NCBI GenBank assembly: GCA_002633005.1
Contig: NMRA01000415.1
Location: forward strand, 149,091-213,090
Reading direction: 5' to 3'
DNA: 64,000 bases
Source of the DNA: Phoronis australis
Lineage: Eukaryota > Phoronida > Phoronidae
The notes under the pieces are model-generated. The model did no database searches, was not told where the DNA came from, and saw only the letters and a list, made by a program, of their open reading frames with translations. A program made the position numbers and the translations under genes. Positions 33,494 through 44,864 of the stretch are shown one piece after another. Every line of letters begins with the position of its first letter. Within the stretch, counting starts at the first letter, position 1.

Positions 33494-36400
33494 ATGATGC
33501 CAGCAAAGCACATCGCTGTGCTCCTTCTTCTTGTTTGTTCCGAGTTGTCTCTGCAGGGGTTGTGTGCGAGAAATGTAATTTACATGCATGGACTCTTCAG
33601 CAACGCCAGGGAGGGACGAATATTTAGAAAAATGGTGGAGAAAGTTAGTGTGACATTTTATTACATTTGGAGAAGTTTCTTCTTATGGGCTTCAATTAGA
33701 AAAATGCATGATTCCTTTAAATTTGAATTGTTGATAGTGATTCTTGGTAAGTAGGTACTAGTCCTTGCTGTGATCAAATGGTGTCGCTGGAATATCTCAC
33801 AAATTTAGGACACCATGTGACAGACAATTGAAATTTTACTTACCTTAAAGTCTTACCATTATTTAAGACACATTGTGGCTGACAAATGAAATTTTGTTTG
33901 CTCATTTTTCCATCGGAAGGTATGTAGCACCAAATGGAAGGTTTTCCATGTTTGTGTTTTGTGCCGTCACGACCAGTATCACCTGATGTTTTGAGAAAAT
34001 TTGGACATTCACAGCAATGTTAGAAGACGTTGAAAATGAAAAAAGGCAGTATTTTTGTCCAAAATTGGTGAGATTTCCATAAAAGGTTAGGGATATTTCA
34101 AACCTTTGTTTTCAAAAATTGACTGTTTTTACAATATATCACATATGTCTAGCAAAATACCTTATTTTCATAACGTGTAGCGAAAAAAAATATTTAGCAG
34201 AAGAGTGAAGAGTTTAATAAATCACGGAAGACTTGGTGAAATCGCAAAAGAAAGTGGGTGTTTTAAAATTACAGAAATTTTGTTTTGAACTTTTGCCAAT
34301 GCTCAGTTAGAAATTTTGACAACTTGTTTTTAAAACAAGATTAGTTTTACTATTTACAATTATTAATTTTTGCTAATTATTATTCATTATCGTTATTATT
34401 ATCTTTCCAAAAACTTACAGTGAATTGAGACAAAAATAATCTCAGGAATTGTCTGTTTTTATTTTTGAAAACTTCTAAAAATGTAAGCTGTAGACTCAGC
34501 ACTGCAGCCTGACATGGTAACTTTGGCACAGAAATGGAATCAGCTGTTGGCTCTGCTACGGAACCGAGAAGTGGTAAAGATGGATTTCCTTAGAAATTTT
34601 GCTATAAGACAGAAAAACATGGATGCTGTAAAATTTTGCCAATTTCGGACAAAGGTAGTTCTCTTGACAAAATTTGTCGTTTTCAATTTTCTAAGGCTTC
34701 TAAGTACATTGTTATGAACGGAAAAATGGTAAAGTTTGAAAGTAATTTCTTTAGAAGTGAGGGTGCAAGACGAAAAAACATTCATGTTACTGTAAAGTTT
34801 TACTGATTCTGAACAAGAATAATTGACAAAATTTGTCTTTTTCATATTTCAAAGGCTTCTAACATTAGTCCCTTTAAGACATCAACTTTTGGCCGGGCGC
34901 AACTGACACGGAGCAAATTGACCCGTGTCAAGCGGCCGTTTATGCACACTTCTCAGTAAATGTGGCAAGACGGAAATTGCAGGATGGAGAGACTGGATCG
35001 CACATGCTCAGGTTTAGAAATGACGAGTGTTGCAGAGACAAAGAATATGTACGTAGGTCATTAGGCAAGCGCAGTAGAGATACTCCTTTCCGCCTTGCCC
35101 CATTTTCACGTTTAGACGACCGTGTAATTGACACTGAGCCAGATGTTCGGGCGCAAATTGTTCTACCTCACAAACGGGTGGCAAAATTTGTCACCGCTGT
35201 GTCAATTTGCTCCGTGTCAGTCCCGTTTACACTCTGGAACAACTTGTTCAGTGTCAGCTGATCCGTGTCAGTTTTTGAAGTGTAAACGGCACTATAGTTA
35301 TGAATGCCAACCATTTCTCAAAATCGTCTGATGGTGGCAATGGTGTAGGTTTTTAATAATGGAAGGTATTTATCTGGTGCTACTTGTACATGTATTTTAC
35401 GAAAAAATGAAATCCGATTTTTTTATATTTTTGGATTACCCTGTTTAACAGTCTTGCTTATTGATAACGATAAGATAAAACTTCACTTGTCCACCATGTT
35501 GTATGATCCTAAATTAGTAAGATTTTCTTTAGTTGTTAAATATTTAACAATTTCCTTTTAGTCTCACCCTGGGACAAACGTCACAGTTATTGATGCATTT
35601 AACGATGCCAGCAGTCTCGAATCTATCGCGAAACAGGTAGTGAAGATCATCCCTCTTATGCAAGAGGTAATGAAGGCCAGCAAAGATGGCGTCCATCTAG
35701 TCTGTTTTTCACAAGGTAAAGAGATATTTTGTCTCGATTTAGTTTTCATTATTACCGTACCAGCCTTGTAATTTGGGAGCTTCAAAAACGGGCTGGGATT
35801 GTACCGGGGTAGGCTCATATTCGTTGAATGCGTAAACCCGTGATCTGGTATCACGCTTCTTTCATTATTGCATGGGGTGCTAAAATTCAATCACGCAAGG
35901 CCTACAGGTTTCTAAAACATGCATGGATTAACGCATGAATTTGAGTATAAACTGCAAAACAGCTGAAATGGTTAGTTACAGTCTCCATGCAGTGTTGTGC
36001 AAATTGCTTTGTGTACACCTTATTATTTACCAAATAAAAATAGGGGTGGACTTACACTGAATAGGTGCTCGAAAATAAAAACTCAAAAGAGGATGGTCTT
36101 ATTTCCAAGTGGTGCAGTGAATTTTGTATTGACAAATGCACCAAACTCTAAACTTGTCATTGTTCTTAAAAGTGAAATTTCTTAGAATTCAGAGATTAAA
36201 GTTTGGTCCAAATAGCATTAGTTGGTCACTGGTTTGGTCTGTACCCACACTTATTTTGAGGCCTGTGCTCACCAGCCAAAAAAACCCATGCTCACTTCAG
36301 TTTCAGTCAAGGTCCCTTGCAATTAATTTGTTTGGAGATGTTTCTCTCCTCTTCTACAGGTGGCGTTATCTGCAGGGCTGTACTACAGATGATGCCAGAC

Positions 36401-39400
36401 CATAACGTTCACAACTTCATCGCTCTAAGTTCGCCGCTGGCTGGGCAGTTTGGGTGTAGGTATTAAAAAAATATGACAATAGTCACTTATAAGGGTTCCG
36501 GATTTTGAGAACCAGTTCTGTGCCTGCTATTCAGTGGGAAAAACTGGTTTTCAAAATCCAGAACCAGTGCAAAATTAACTTACAGTATGACCATTGTTTG
36601 ATGAGGAGTAATATTTGAGTGGTCTTTCCAGGATGTCACTATTATTGTCTGAGACAGTAAATTAAACCTTCTGTTGCTACTGATCCAGGAAGCTTGGAAA
36701 AAACATAAAATCCCACTTTCGTGGTGAGTTAGTGAAACAATTCTAATTCCCAAGGACACAAATCTTAAAGACCCATCCCTGTTTTGTCCAATCACGTTAA
36801 CTAACACAGTAGGGAAAATCTTCTTCACTATAATCGCGCATAGACTAATTAAGTTCCTTTGTTCCAACGGTTTCATAAATACATCAATACAAAAAGGATT
36901 TATGGAAAAAGAAGCAGGGTGTCTAGAACATACAGAGACTCTTTCCAGTGTACTAAATGATGCAAAGAAAAGAAATAAACCACTTTTTGTTGCTTGGATT
37001 GACCTGGCTAACACTTATGGTTCAGTATACCACAACCTCACACAGTTCACACTTGACAGGTATCATCTACCAGAGGCGATCTAACAAATAATCTACACGT
37101 ACTACGATGAATTATTTGTGCGAATACGAACTAAAGAGCGGACAACCAACTGGATACGTTACAGTATTGGCTTATTTCAGGGATGCTCTTTGTCTGTTGT
37201 ACTATTCCTCGCAGCCTTCAACATGGGCCTAGAGATGATCGACAAAGAGAAACAAAATGGTTACAAACTTAAATTTACCAAGCAAACATTCCACCAATTA
37301 GTGTATGCTGACAACCTCACTATTATTCCTCAAATGTCAATCCAGAATACAAAAATGCCCTACGTCCAATAAGAACCAATGAAATTCCTTGGGAAAACGG
37401 TATTCAAAAATCTACAAGACATGGAAATCAGGAATAAACTTGAGACAAAATTAAAAATTTTGCTGGAAATTTTAGACAAAGACAGCACTAACGGTCCAAC
37501 TAAAGCATGGATCTACAACAATGGTGTGGTTCCAAGGATTACTTGGAATTCACAGTGTATGACTTCCCAGTGAGTTTCGCTAAAAAACTTGAACATATAT
37601 GCACAAAATATCTGAAACAATGGCTTGGAATCAGTAAAATGTCAACTAACACAGTTCTCTGCAGATCCAAAGAGCTGATCTTGGTTTAGGCATGACACCG
37701 TAGCCTAAGAACCCATCTAAAGAAGATTCAAGTGGTCAAGTTTCACATCAGCAAATATGCAAACGACCCTGAATCGAGGAAACTTTATATGGGTAAAGTT
37801 AAACAATTTTTCACGTCAAAACGGTGGAATGGCATAATGGAACTTGAAAATAGAGAAATGGATATAGTTCTGAATGAAATTTGTAATTTGAGAAGTCGTA
37901 ATGACAGGAAAGGTTTGGGCTATTACACCAATAATAGGAAATTCATCAAGAACATGACAACTAAAGAACATAGAGCATCTATAACGGAACGTATAAAGGA
38001 AGTCGACGAAAATAAAGTACTCTGACTTATATCTGTATAGCTGTGCCAAATAAGGGTTATGGCTCAGATGGAATGTAGTTATGTCACTTGATGTATCTTG
38101 GAGCAAGAGTCTTATGCATGGAATCCATCTCTCTTGGCATTTAGGTTAAATGGCATACACGATGTACTTCCAACACCAGCAAATTTACATTTATGGAAAC
38201 AATCGCCTTCTGAACGTTGCAACCTCTGCAGAACAGCTAAAGGCACACTTCACCACATCCTCAACAATTGCACAGTAGCATTAAATAATGGTCGCTACAC
38301 TTGGCGACAAGACCAAGTCCTAGCAATAATATTTGATGCTATCAATGAAGTAGTTCAAAACCCTCCGAAGCCTGTAACTGAAACAGCAGATTTAAGTCAA
38401 AGAACGGTTTGTACTTCGGCAATAACAGAACAGAGCCGAAATTCAGAGAACAGGCCCACTTCCTGGCCAAGACCAACAATTGGAAACTAATTAAAGATTG
38501 TACAGAAATGCCTCTTATATTCCCATCTGAAATAACAGATTTGGCATTAAGACCTGACACTGTGCTGTGGTCGATTCAGGCAAAAAGAGCAATTTAAAGA
38601 ACTTACAATACCAGCAGAAGACAATATAGAATCAGCACACCTGAGAAGAATGAAATACACAAATCTCGTCGAAGAATATGAAAATGCATGATGGGAAACA
38701 GTCCTGTTCCCAGTTGAAGTTGGCAGTGGAGGCTTCATTTACAAATCATTAAAAGAAGCTAATGAATTTCCTCGAGGTCCCCAAAGAAATCAAAAAAACA
38801 AACATACCAAACGGACTCTCAGACAGCTCTCAGATGTAGCTATACGATATATTTATCAAGAAACAACATCCAATTTACGGAATGGCAACTCTCCAACCTT
38901 TCTAAGCCAGTGATTGAAACGCAAAGAAGAGGTGAAACTATTCACAATCGTGACTCAACAGAGAACCCTATACAATCAGCTACTTCGTCATGCGTGATAT
39001 TAAAAAAATATGGCGCACTTTCAACACATCTGAGGCAAACAAGTCAAGACATTTTTGAAATTCATCCTGGTATGGGAATTAGGGATAGTTGGGCCTGTAA
39101 AAGGTCTTAAAACCAGCCGCAGAGCGTCTAAAGCGGCGCACCGTACCAGTGACTGCTGTCAACTCATCGGACACACAACTTTAACATCCTTTGCCGCAGA
39201 GATAATAACTCTTGGGCTGTCTCCGGTTAGTCCATTAATTTTTTAATGATATTTAGGTAAGTAAATAAATGTCCTTCATGCAAAATGTATTTGGAGGATC
39301 TTCAGTGATAAAGAAGTGAACAGGTCTAAATAAAACCGGGGTATCTAAACAACATCGGCTTTATTTCTTATTTGCTGGGGAATGAGCACTTCATTTTCCA

Positions 39401-42400
39401 GAGACGTACGAGTGTGCCTGCATCAAAATACTATCTCAAAGGGTGCGTTTTGTGAATTTCTTGAACAGGACTGTGCAAAAAGTATGAACGTAATATACAC
39501 AAAATTAGTCTCTAAATGGGTCAGTTTTTGTCCGAGCTCACTCTTTAAATGGGTAGGTATCCAAACTTTTCGGACAACACCCCTCATTCAAAAATGCCCC
39601 ACCCCCCCGTCTGTGTCAGATACCTCTAGTTCTTGATTGTAGTCACTTTCTTTGTAATTTGATGTTGGTTTCATAAAATGTGACAATGGTGCATTTCTGG
39701 CATGCGCATTTCATGTAAAATGAAGTACTATGTAAAATGTAACAACTTGTTACAATTTTGGGAGAGACCTTTTAAAATAAAATGTAACAATGATGTAATT
39801 TATTTTGTTTCTCTCAGTATCAGAGTGTTCTTAATGCTAGTTACCGCAAGGCACCCACAATTAGAAATCTTTGCTAACAGAAGTAGCGTGTTTATACAGA
39901 GTTTCTCCCATAATTCCATTGTGGCCGGTGAATCACTTCTGTCATTGATGGTCATTTTGTTACTGGCGAAACACGAGCCTTTCAGTATGAAGCAGGACTA
40001 GACAGTCATGACTTAATGTGATATTGATAACATGTGAATGGACCCCATCAGTATCACTTAAGGGCTTATGGCTCTTGACGATGTTTTAATTAAGGGTTTG
40101 TATTGTAATTTGAATATGCATAACGTAGAATTGTCGTGAGGACTTGACAGGGACCTCAGGGGTCTCACACTCCACTGATTCATCCACATTATTTTGAAAA
40201 CGCTTTGCCTAGTCAAACATTGTGTGTCATAAAACAGATAATGATACCTGCAGCTGATGTGGCAAGTAGAACTACTCTCGTTTGTCACATTGGTGTAGAC
40301 TCACAGTTGAACTGTGGTTTTCTGTTGACCCCAGACCGTCCGGAGTTGCACCATATACCAACTCAGGACGGTCTCTCACGACGATTTAGCGTTATGAATT
40401 AAGCCTTTCTTTGGTAATGATTTGTTACTTAGGTGGACTTAGGGTACCGGGTAATGGTGAACAAGACAACAAACAATGACATGCGTTTTGTAGGGGCAAA
40501 CAGTTTAAACTTCATTTGCATTTGTATTTGGTAATGGTCTGATATAGCGTGACCAAATTTTGAGAACCAGTTTTCTCCACTAAATAAGAACGAACATTAA
40601 ACTGGTTCTTAAAATACGGGCACGTTATATCAGACTATTGCCTTTGTATTTTGTTCCTCTGTAAGACATACCATGTCTGCCTATGTTGGAGAATGTTCAC
40701 TGAAACTTTAAAGTTCTGCGAGTATTTAATTATAACTTTACATTGTAATTGTAGTGACCAAATATATAAAACCATACCTGCCCCGCCTTGCTAAGGAAGA
40801 CATCTACAAGTAAGTGTACATCAATTTTTTATTTTTGTGTTTTTTTGTTTTTGTTTTTAATCGCAAACTTCAAATTCTGTGTAGAAAATCACACCTCCAG
40901 GAACACCCACAGGACTAGGTGGGCAATAGTTCGATATAATTTGTCCGTGCTTTGAGAACCATTTTGATGACTGGTATTCTGTGGAGAAAACTGGTTCTCA
41001 AAATCTGTGCACATCATATCCAACTATTACCAGAAAATTTGTGACCACGTAAAATGGTGTGGGGATTGGCATAAGCAGAGAACAGATATTCATGGTTTCA
41101 AAACATAACTGTGTTTGTATTTATAACAATTTAAATAATACAGACAAATTTTCTATTGTGATGTTCTACCATTAAAGCAATGTTTCTCAGTTTGATAACT
41201 CAAGAGCTCATTGTGTGCCCCATGGGAATAAAATTTACTACAATTCAGTCGGCATGCTATTGTGGCAAAAATGCACTCAGATTCGAACTTTCATCTTTAG
41301 TGCTATGTATTTGACCATTGGTGATTGAACTTACATCTGCATTGCACATAGATCATCTATCTTGGTGTACCGAGATTCCAGTTTCACTAGCAAACACACC
41401 TTTTTGTATTAGCAATTAATGAAGGTTTGCCAGCTGCAGTAGCTTTCAATAAAAGCTTGACAGACTTCAATAGAATTTTGTCACACTCTGTCAAACTTGA
41501 GGGAACTTTCTTGCCAGAATTATTCGTTGCAAAAAATGTCAATTTTCTATACTTTAAAGTGATGTTTTTCTGGTTGGTTGGTGGTACTTGTTTATTTGTG
41601 AAAGGACTTGCGAAGGAAGCCATGGCAATTTTGATAAAATGTGTGGATCTGCACCTCTTGAGATTTTGGCAAAAATTTGACGGAATTGAAATGTATTGTC
41701 GTCTAGAACTGAATATTAATTTGGGGTCTTGTGTATTGAAACTATCGAAACTTTCTTTTACACTGTGCAGTTCAACTCCAGACTGTATTTGTAATTTATT
41801 TGACATCTTTTTGTAAATATTTTTGCTTTTCACAAAGATTTAGTTAATTTTTTGTTATTTATTTGATGTCTGTTGCAGTGGCAAGTTATATTAAACCCCA
41901 TGGTACAGTTAGCATAGAAACACATCAATGGCAATGGTGATTGATTTTGCTGAATTTTAAAATAAATTTTTTATACGTAGGCTCACATCTGATATTTGGA
42001 CAACCATTCAAACTTGGACTTAATGACTCTGATTTTCACATGTGGTATTTTCAGGTTTTTTTACTCAGAATTTGGGCAGGAGATATCTGTTGCCAACTAC
42101 TGGAATGGTAAGACTTTGACCTTTATGAACACATAGCAATAGCATATTTACAGCACTATTGGCAGAATTTTGAAGTTTTAATATTTAATATTCATTGAAG
42201 AATTATTCTAGTTACATCTATTACCAGTTCAACAACAATACAGCAGTACAGAATAAATAAGCTGAGATCAGCATTTATTTCAAAAAGTAAATGAGCTGAA
42301 TGTCCTTTGAATAACATTTTACCTGCAATACTGTTTCAGATCCTCACCATCAGGATCAGTTTCGCAACCCCCGCATCGGTGTGTTCCTTGCAGTCCTCAA

Positions 42401-44864
42401 CAACCAGACTACAAACCCAAACAGCCACAGTAAGTCAGTGAGTCTTCTAAAACAATCCTCATGGAGGACTTAAGTTGAGCACTGAGCAACCACTTGTAGT
42501 CAGGGATACAATGTGGAACTCTAAGCTCACCAGGTGGCACTAGTGAAACAGTGATCCTACCTGCATGGGTTGTAGTCACTCAGGTCTTTGTTCATGGATA
42601 TTAAAAAAACGACAGTCCTTTCTTCGTTAACGCCACCTGGTGAATATCAAATCACCGTCTGGATGGTGTTGTTCGTGTATTTATTGTGTCTTGAATTCTT
42701 TGTGTGGATATTATATGGTTTTAAAATTTCACGTGCTTTCTTTTGTTGAGTACAGCTGTTAAGTGAGACAAAGTTACCCTGAGAATACAGGAAGCACTTT
42801 TAATTCAGAGACTCGAAACTCTAAAGATAAGATTCTTTGACGGATCCTCTGACCTCTCCCTAGTTTTTAATAGCATACACAAGCCATGCAGACCACTAAT
42901 TCTTGTCTCCAACTGTGTATTCCTATAATCACTGAACATCGTACACTTGTAGTGAATTGTGATGAACTTTTGACCTTATTAAATGGATTTTTGTACTAAT
43001 GAAATTGTTACTAATTAAATGTACCTTCGGTCAGCGACACTTTGTCAGTGTCTCACAATCTCCGTATCGTATTCACTACTAACTTTTAATTCCGCAAGTC
43101 CACAGACTCTTCCATCACTTTTAAGTCACAGGCTTGTGGGCAGCTACGTTTCAGTTAACATCATACAATAACTCTCCTGGCACTTATCAAGCGCAAAAAT
43201 GATTTCCACAAAAGCCATTTTACCATTTTTAGTAGCTGGTTACCTTTTTGTAAACAATGAGAAAATTAAAAATTTTTGTTTTTTACAAGACTTTACTCAC
43301 TGCAAAGCCCTGCGTGTAGTAGACTGTAAATGTTCTTAACCTTTTGTGAAGAAATTTAAGAAAACAGAATTTCACTTGTCGGTCATAGTGTGTGTTAACT
43401 AAGTGAAGAGTTACTGTAATGTTGACTTACTGATAACGTGGTTTCTGACTTGAAATATTATTTGTTATGACAGAGTACAAAGACAATTTTCTTCGCATCA
43501 AGAATCTGGTTGCAGTCAGTGGGCCAAATGATGGTGTGATCACTCCGTGGCAATCTAGGTAAAGTTTATCGTCTGCTCAAGTGACTTGTTGCAAGAGTCT
43601 TGTTAATTTAATATTAAGTTATCCTGTCAACAGGAGATGATATTGAATGCAGTGTCAGTACTTTTTAGTTTCATACTGTCATGATCTATTAAGTGCCTGT
43701 GAGTATGCTGCCATTTATTATCTTTTGGCAATGAGTAACTCACTGGTCACTAGGTGGTGCTGTTGTATAAGTTAAGGTCTCTCTTTTTGACCTCTGAATA
43801 GAATGAGATTAGAAAGCAGTTCATTTGCATTGTGATTCCATGTCATAAGCGGCCCATCTGATTACCTGAATGCAGGTATTTCCATGGGAAAAACCCTTGT
43901 TTCACTTGTACCACCGAGTGAATTTCGAGTTTCTCATAAAGCAGTTTCCGTCATCCCTAAGTTTAACCTATTGGTACTGCTTATTACATTGATTGAATGA
44001 GTTCATAAGATTAATATGAAAGTCCAAAAATTGTTTTCCTGTCTGTGATGATTGTTGTGTTGAGAAGTGCTCACACTTTGTTCACCAGTGATTGTAGCTT
44101 AGTTTAGAAACCACTACTGTAAAAACTAGCGTGAATATGCAAGAACGAGTCATAGTTTATTTAAGTTACGTTATTTTCTTGTTGTAGTCACTTTGGTATG
44201 TTTGACTCATCTGAAAAAGTCTTGGATGTCAGACAGCAGGAGGTAAGGTCATCATACACTTTGAAATAAGAGATTTGTTGTCTGCTTGCAACTCGTAGCA
44301 CGTGTTTCAAGTTTTTAATTTGTTTGTAAGAAACTGAGACAACTACGGAACACATGCCAGGTCTCTTGAAGCTCAAATGCAGCGTAGATGGCGGTCAGAG
44401 ACTACTGCTGATATAGCTACTGTCATTCACACTAGGTTTAGTGCTCTGTTACACTGAGACTGGTATGTAAAACTGAAAGAAAATCGTCTGATTGTAAGAG
44501 ACTAACATGGCACAGTCTGATTAGGAAACCTATCTAAAGCATTTTATTGGCCAAAATTACCTGTCTCTGCCAGTCCAATCAAGATTCCGAAAATAGGCAT
44601 GTATGTTTTGAGAACAGATTTCATGTGACAGAGCTCTTATGGTTTAAGTATTTATGAGTGTATTCCTTTTATTGTTCCTTACTCCTAATGTATGATACAT
44701 TATGTGTTTTTCTTCTGCAGTGGTATGTGAAGGACTCGTTCGGATTGAAGACGTTGGACAAGAGGGGTGGGTTTCACATCTACCAGGTGCCCGGCGTGGA
44801 CCACCACCACTGGTACAAGAACCAAACAGTCTTCGACAAATGTATCAGTCAGTGGCTCACATGA
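33494..44864 (+). CDS. PPT2: Lysosomal thioesterase PPT2-like, nine exons
   Basis: Exons: 33494-33643, 35562-35715, 36360-36455, 40755-40809, 42055-42107, 42340-42429, 43474-43558, 44188-44242 and 44721-44864. All borders are AG/GT and every phase matches, giving 293 residues (298 with exon A); human PPT2 is 302. Exon B encodes a signal peptide and [11 protein letters not shown]. The nucleophile elbow is CFSQGG, split by an intron. The catalytic Asp lies in [13 protein letters not shown] and the catalytic His in [24 protein letters not shown] and KCISQWLT are typical PPT2 C-terminal segments, as are [17 protein letters not shown] and [17 protein letters not shown]. The enzyme hydrolyses thioesters of fatty acyl groups in the lysosome, and PPT2 prefers acyl-CoA-like substrates over palmitoylated proteins. 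The whole catalytic triad is present, so I expect an active enzyme. A LINE and several MITEs lie in its introns. Confidence 0.92.
34572..34862 (+). repeat. Diverged tandem duplication (~150 bp unit)
   Basis: Two successive segments share, in order, TGGTAAAG, TTTCTTTAGAA or TTTCCTTAGAA, CAAGACGAAAAAACAT or AAGACAGAAAAACAT, CTGTAAA-TTTT, GACAAAATTTGTC and AAGGCTTCTAA. Both units end with the last phrase. Confidence 0.6.
34885..35300. mobile_element. Inverted-repeat element, MITE-like
   Basis: TGACACGGAGCAAATTGAC near 34902 has an exact reverse complement near 35200 (GTCAATTTGCTCCGTGTCA). GCCGTTTATGCACACTTC near 34934 faces GAAGTGTAAACGGCAC near 35278. The motif CCGTGTCA recurs several times at both ends. 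The interior is open for ~99 codons but has no recognisable transposase. Exact limits and target duplication are uncertain. Confidence 0.55.
36494..36565. mobile_element. Hairpin MITE, family M, copy 1 (short)
   Basis: Inverted arms GGTTCCGGATTTTGAGAACC / AACTGGTTTTCAAAATCC-AGAACC enclose a ~25-base loop. The core TTTTGAGAACCAGTT matches copies at 40530 and 40922, but the outer ends differ. Confidence 0.6.
36660..39110 (+). mobile_element. Decayed R2-type LINE with restriction-like endonuclease, in a PPT2 intron
   Basis: Frame-shifted pieces follow the order of one [23 protein letters not shown] and [13 protein letters not shown]; reverse transcriptase motif A ([13 protein letters not shown]); motif B (GLFQGCSLS); motif C with the catalytic box changed to YADN; the thumb region; a CCHC knuckle ([19 protein letters not shown]); [11 protein letters not shown]; and an endonuclease region with RPDTVLWS followed by [14 protein letters not shown]. 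This order (RT, CCHC, C-terminal PD-(D/E)XK-like nuclease) is that of R2/R4/NeSL-type elements, which insert site-specifically or semi-specifically. Stops, shifts and the YADN change make it inactive. No 5' end was identified. Confidence 0.75.
39111..40264. other. PPT2-like intron, right of the LINE
   Basis: AT-rich sequence, no gene recognised. The LINE 3' end lies somewhere near its start. Open frames of 84-99 codons near 39382-40001 are unsupported. Confidence 0.4.
40265..40391 (-). repeat. Dispersed repeat with internal hairpin (partner at 61.5 kb)
   Basis: Read on the minus strand it contains GAGACCGTCCTGAGTTGG, then GGACGGTCTGGGGTCAA and GAAAACCACAG. The partner at 61500-61640 has the same phrases in the same order on the plus strand. 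CAGACCGTCC...GGACGGTCTC forms a hairpin in each copy. Confidence 0.6.
40530..40642. mobile_element. Hairpin MITE, family M, copy 2, with 9-bp target duplication
   Basis: The 22-bp terminal repeats begin GGTAATGGTCTGATATA and GGCAATAGTCTGATATA (reverse complement of the right end), with three mismatches. Internal arms carry TTTTGAGAACCAGTTT / AAACTGGTTCTTAAAA. Both sides are flanked by TTTGTATTT, a 9-base (or 8-base) target duplication. The length is 113 bp. The duplication length fits hAT, Merlin, MULE or P-type transposases. Confidence 0.8.
40922..41031. mobile_element. Hairpin MITE, family M, copy 3
   Basis: Ends GGCAATAGTTCGATATAA and, inverted, GGTAATAGTTGGATATGA. The inner arms are CTTTGAGAACCA / AACTGGTTCTCAAAAT. 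It is 110 bp, essentially the same size as copy 2 and only 280 bases from it. No target duplication is apparent. Confidence 0.75.
41032..42054. other. PPT2-like intron with antiparallel open frames
   Basis: Between about 41387 and 41833 both strands stay open (148 codons minus, 129 codons plus). Neither product is recognisable, neither has flanking splice signals that I trust, and the region is intronic. It may be a relic of a mobile element. Confidence 0.35.

Larger units (their letters stand above)
33644..35561. other. PPT2-like intron after first exon B
   Basis: AT-rich intron containing a tandem duplication (34572-34862) and an inverted-repeat element (34885-35300), described separately. 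No other gene was seen. Confidence 0.5.

Noticed and set aside
41387-41833. Antiparallel open frames of 148 and 129 codons
   Set aside because: Intronic, with no recognisable similarity and no splice context; both strands being open suggests composition.
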